Source of the DNA: Megalopta genalis
Taxonomy: Eukaryota > Arthropoda > Insecta > Hymenoptera > Halictidae
DNA: 64,000 nt
Reading direction: 5' to 3'
Assembly: GCF_051020955.1 (NCBI RefSeq)
Contig: NC_135022.1
Location: 9,946,463-10,010,462 of the forward strand
Part shown: in pieces, positions 59,779-64,000 of the stretch
How positions within the stretch are numbered: position 1 is the stretch's first letter
How the letters are laid out: the number at the start of each line of letters is the position of its first letter
Program-made: the position numbers and the translations under genes
Notes under the pieces: model-generated
Databases searched by the model: none
The model's input: the letters and a program-made list of their open reading frames with translations, nothing else
What the model was told of the DNA's origin: nothing

Positions 59779-61080
59779 TCCCGACCGCGGGCTCGCGAGC
59801 TTCCTTTAATCTCTCGACCCCGATGCCGCTGGAAGAATGAAAACTCGGGGAGGGAAAAAAACCGTAACTCCGCGGAGACGATAATTACGTACGTATCTCG
59901 CCCGGCACCAGGTATTATCCGTAGCTGAGTTGGCAACCTTTTCGACTTTGGATGCCTGCCAGGGTAAATATCAATTTTACGACGTCCATGGATCCTTTCT
60001 ATTTGGTTTGGCAATTCCTGCACCGGCTTACCCCGCAGCCAACCCAGCAGAGCCCGGGCGCCTAGCGTCGGGCGGCACCCTCCGCTGCCGATGGTTTCCC
60101 GCTAATCTAGCACCAGCCGTGATCTTCGGCCTGCGATTCCGTCGCAAATGCTCTTACTACCTGTATTTGCTCGCTCGAACGCGGCTACCCTCGGCATCGA
60201 CTTCGATTCCGACTTCGACCGTGACCGGAACGGCTTATCCCGACGCGCGACGCTCTGTAATCGAATCAAACTCGCGCGATTTTCTACCGGGCTTTCAACC
60301 GGTAGTGGAGCACGCCTGTTCGACGGATCGCCGATCGGAAACCGATGCCACGGCGATCGGCCCGTGCCGAAGACTCCTCGTTAATCCGATCCAATCCGCG
60401 GTCGACCGGCGCGGCGTGCTATCGCGCCGCTTTCAGCGCGGGTTTCGCGCCCGTTTCGAGGACGCGGAGCGCGATAATTGCCGGCCGGCTTGGTGTAATC
60501 TTCGCACAGATTTCGAGGAGCTTGTTGCGCCGCGTTTAACGGTTAATCGACTCTCCCCTGGTATCCCTGTCGTTCTTCTTTTTCTTTTTTCTTTTTTTTG
60601 CAGCGTCGCGCGTCTCTTTCCAAGACCGGTTTCTGCGTATTTGCAAACGCTTGTCGTCGGCGAGGGCGCCGCGTGTCCGCTGCTCCAAGCTCTCGCGTCT
60701 CTCGCAAGCGTACAAGCGTACAGCCGTACGCGCGTAGAAGCGTGCAAGCGTAGAACGCGATCTATCGGTGCGAAGGCTCGTCGAGACGAGGACGAGCGCG
60801 GTTCGTTTCATGGTTCGTTAAACGCCTCGTAGCCGTAACATCTATTCGCGTAAGCGTTTTGTCCTGGCACGGTCGAACGGGTTCAACAGGCTAACGGGAA
60901 CCCTTTTTCTCGGTGCGGCGCGCGTCGCGACGCGCTTTCGATCCTCGCTTTAACCCTCGGCCCGCGGCGGCCGGGTCTCCCGTGACCCGATTTATTCGAA
61001 CGGCCCGCCGAATCGGCCAACGCGTTCGCCAATCGAATCGGATGCACATAGCCGTCGCGCCGGGAACAGCGGAAAGTCTG
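59211..61080. other. GC-rich DNA with a (TC)n microsatellite, no supported gene
   Basis: The (TC)n tract at 59722-59774 has about 26 units. A 300-codon open frame at 59930-60832 has no domain or splice support and is best explained by GC content. Confidence 0.4.
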
Positions 61081-62535
61081 TTGACCCTTTGCACAACCCT
61101 TACATCGTAATTCTAGCATATCGCTCGGATGTCCCCTCTCGTGGGACATTCAAGTTTATTAGCGATCACGGGGAATCGAGTTATTTCAGCGCAACTTTTT
61201 CAGACATGCATGTTTCCATGAAGTTTTCTCTTGAAGCGGCGCAAGAAATCGAATCGAAATATAGTAAAATTACTAAGATATGTACAAGAAATGCCAGCGG
61301 ATTTTGACGAGAACGCGAGAGGCGTGCTCGCGACGGTCCGAGCACTTCGAAGGCGCCATTTGAAAAGAGCGATAAGGCAAGTTTGTAGAAGAAAGATCGG
61401 TATGCGAACATAGCACGCACTGTACAGCGAGATTTATAATCATAAAATCTGGAGGAAAAGATTTTCAAAGCTGAACTCGGTCTGGTTCGAAGCGTCGAGC
61501 GGTATAGATAGATCTAACGAGTGAGAAAATCGGAAAAGTGATTCTTCTCTTGGTAAATAAATCGTTTGGTAAAAGTTTTTTTGGTAAATATCATCTTGCG
61601 AGTTAGTAATAACGATTAGAAATTTTCAACCTATGTATTTATTCGTATTCTTTATTAGAGCAATGGCAAAACGTTCGAACACGAATGAGTCTCGTGACAC
61701 AAGTAGTAGCGAAGACGAGCTCCGGATAGACGTTTATACAGATATGTTAGAAAGACTAACTGTGGAAGGTTTTCTTCTACAGTTGGTCTATCGTTTCGAT
61801 AGCAGCGATAGCGATATCGTCCAAGCAACGAGGCGACGAGGGAAAGAGTTCGCACAGATAGCGATTGCAACAACGAAACAAAATTATAAAACAAACGATA
61901 ACAAAATTATAAAAAATAAAATATTGATCTTGTTGAAATTTTAGCCTCGAACAAAAATTAATCTATAGTTTACTTAGTACTAAGATACTAAGATATCGGT
62001 TTACATTTTCGCCGGTTCCGTCAGCGGGCAACGACGGTGATGTAAACTGTATATAGTAGATACCGCGATACATCATCACCGGTACCATTAGATATACATC
62101 GTACCCTGACTGTTTGGGGGTCCCAGCGTCACGTATACAATGTGAAACGCGACAAATAAAACGTCTCTGATTGATGGATAAGACGAACCCAAAAAGGGTA
62201 TAAAAGAAGCGTTTTTTCTTACCGGACACTCGGTAGAGTTTGGTCGCTCGATCGTTTTCGCCCATATACCTTCTCTCGATAAAGGAATAAAATAAAGTCT
62301 TTTCAATAAAAGAATTAGAATCATATTCATTTCCATTCCATAATCCCAACAGATCTTTTTGCAAATTTCTCGATTTCAGCCAAATTCGTATAAGTCCAAT
62401 ATCATTATAATAAGTTAGTTAGTTCCAAAAGCATACTAAATAATACGAGGGTCTGTAAATGCCTGTTTCCGCCGAAAAGTGGCGCCGAGTAGCTGGTAGC
62501 CAACCTCCAGAATGGTTCGGAGTGCTAAGGGTTAA
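61081..62535. mobile_element. piggyBac-like element, copy 2, inverted relative to 44565-45600 and longer
   Basis: Left end TTGACCCTTTGCACAACCCT, one base off TTAA; right end CTAAGGGTTAA followed by TTCC. It shares most of its sequence with copy 1 in reverse, including the frame starting MAKRSNTNESRDTSSSEDEL (about 61663). It holds about 430 extra bases at about 61935-62364 that copy 1 lacks, so copy 1 is deleted here or copy 2 carries an insertion. No intact transposase. Confidence 0.8.
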
Positions 62536-63421
62536 TTCCACGCGAAGCATCTTCGGAAATGTCTGTTTGAAGAATTGTTGAACGATGCGCGGAGAATTGT
62601 TGTAAACGTCGCGAATTGTCCGGTCGATTTCGATCTTCGTCTCGTTCTCTCGAGTTTTTGAGACCGGTCGCCGCGTGCACGCGACTCCGTTCGCGGCGGA
62701 GCGACAAGGATGCCGCGCCCTTTGGAGGGCGCGCCCTCGTCGTCCGTTTACCCCGTTCGAGTCGTTTGCAAACGCCGCCACATTGCCGCACCGTTTACCG
62801 CCGGCACTCCCGCGTCACCCTTCCGTACTGTTTTTTCTTGCCGCTGGTCGTGCGCGTCTTCTTTCTTCCATTCTTCGCGTCGACGAGCGTAGGGTTGTTG
62901 TGCCGGTTGTCGGATGGCGGAGTGCACGAGCCCCTCGAGGGAACACTCTCGACCCCCCGGCGTAATCGTTCGAATTCGCTTAAACGAGCATCGTCGCGTA
63001 ATTCACCGTGAAACGCGAAACCGAGCGGGTTTCGGTTTTCCGGCTTTGCTTTCGGTTCGAGCGCGATTCTCGCCCCTATTCCGCGGGTACACCCATACCG
63101 GAAACGGTGCGCCGCGAGGGCCGGGCGAAACGTCTTGCGGAATCGCGTCGAGCGAATCGGACGGACCGCCCGGAATTGGCCGTCCTCGTGTCGGTTCCTC
63201 GCTGTCGACGAGGAAAATATTTTTGCCAGAGACGCGCCACCGATAACGCCTTATCGGTCCGTTGACTCGGCGCGTCCCTCTCGGACCTTGAAAACTGCTC
63301 GCGATGAATCGCGATGCTTGTTGTAATTGCAACGAGCGTTATCGAGCCGTTCCGATGTGCTCCCAGTCCCACCCACCACCGTCGCTACCGGCACCAACGC
63401 GCCGCGTCGTTCTCGCTAAAC
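62536..63421. other. GC-rich DNA without a supported gene
   Basis: Unique-looking GC-rich sequence with overlapping frames on both strands. No domain recognised. Confidence 0.35.
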
Positions 63422-63758
63422 CAGGGGTGTCAAACTCGCTGCCCGAGATGAAGATTTTTGCGGCCCAGTCAATATATCCGACGCAAAGCAAAAATAAAAT
63501 AGAAATTGTGAATTAGAAATGTTGAAAGTAGTCTCGGCCAATAAAATTTCTCCCGAAATAGGAAAGATAGTATCGGAGAAGAGACGTCAAGTATCAGGAC
63601 GTAAACAATAATTTCACTTTATATACGTGTTTATTACAATGTACTAGTCAAAATAAAAATATTTGTTTCTATGAACATTGATTTTTTTCTTTTGCGGTCC
63701 ACATAAAGTTAAGCATTGTTTATTTGGCCCGAGTTAGCTTTTGAGTTTGACACCCCTG
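63422..63758. mobile_element. hAT-type MITE with perfect 8-base target duplication
   Basis: Inverted ends CAGGGGTGTCAAACTC and GAGTTTGACACCCCTG. The 8 bases CGCTAAAC occur on both sides (63414-63421 and 63759-63766), the hallmark of hAT insertion. 337 bases, AT-rich core, non-coding. The preserved duplication suggests a recent insertion. Confidence 0.93.
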
Positions 63759-63766
63759 CGCTAAAC

Positions 63767-64000
63767 GAACGCCGGCTCGTTTGCGAGAGTACATTTTTGC
63801 TCGCGAACGTAATCCCCTTCGCCCCGGCTCTCGGATTCAGCGTCGCAATCGGTGGGATATTTGGCCAGGAAAGTCGGTGAAAAGTCGTTTCGAAAGCTTT
63901 TTTATTGTTTGAAGTTCTTGGATGTGTGAGGGGAACAATGTGTAGTAAACTTTGTTTGTTCGTTTGTGCATTCGTAAATCAATAAACTCTCTTAAACTTG
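63767..64000. other. Right edge of the window, no feature
   Basis: Mixed-composition DNA; nothing supported. Confidence 0.4.

Noticed and set aside
59930..60832. 300-codon open frame on the plus strand
   Set aside because: GC-rich DNA with few stops; no domain, no codon preference over other frames, odd composition and no splice partners.
61633..61944. Frame starting MYLFVFFIRAMAKRSN, and its twin at 45034-44675
   Set aside because: Repeated in both copies of a TTAA element; a transposon remnant at best, not a host gene.

Overview
The window is nuclear DNA of an insect, most probably a hymenopteran and possibly a bee. Genes have several short introns with GT/AG borders. They include an odorant-binding protein and a heat shock factor. 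The intergenic DNA is rich in mariner elements and foldback MITEs. The species cannot be fixed from sequence alone. Eight protein-coding genes could be modelled exon by exon; in every case the splice phases agree across all joints and, for complete genes, the summed exon length is a multiple of three.

Layout, left to right. (1) 1-2300, minus: 5' part of an HCN/CNG-like channel gene running off the left edge. (2) 3166-6038, plus: F-box/leucine-rich-repeat protein, head-to-head with the channel. (3) 6039-13213: AT-rich DNA without a supported gene, holding a 670-bp foldback element. (4) 13214-18481, minus: heat shock factor Hsf with two possible C-termini. (5) 19034-20860, plus: Bcs1, the AAA chaperone of mitochondrial complex III, divergent from Hsf across a 552-bp CCAAT-rich promoter. 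(6) 21750-24308, minus: a gene with two copies of a Tc1-transposase-like DNA-binding module and no catalytic domain, convergent with Bcs1. (7) 26911-28767, plus: a six-cysteine odorant-binding protein. (8) 29891-34603, minus: NOMO, an ER membrane protein. (9) 37201-50918, minus: a 1167-residue low-complexity protein I do not recognise, whose introns carry many transposons.

From about 39 kb to 64 kb the window is a transposon graveyard: nested mariners, piggyBac-like elements with TTAA borders, foldback MITEs starting CAGG(G/T)TGTCC, hAT-like elements and long AT or GA/CT simple repeats. From about 51.2 kb rightward the unique DNA is GC-rich with no supported coding exon; it may be promoter, 5' UTR or first-intron DNA of the large gene.

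The genes do not form one pathway. They are ordinary housekeeping, stress and sensory genes side by side. The most unusual items are the duplicated transposase-derived DNA-binding protein (21750-24308), the channel without a GYG selectivity filter (1-2300) and the unidentified 1167-residue protein.
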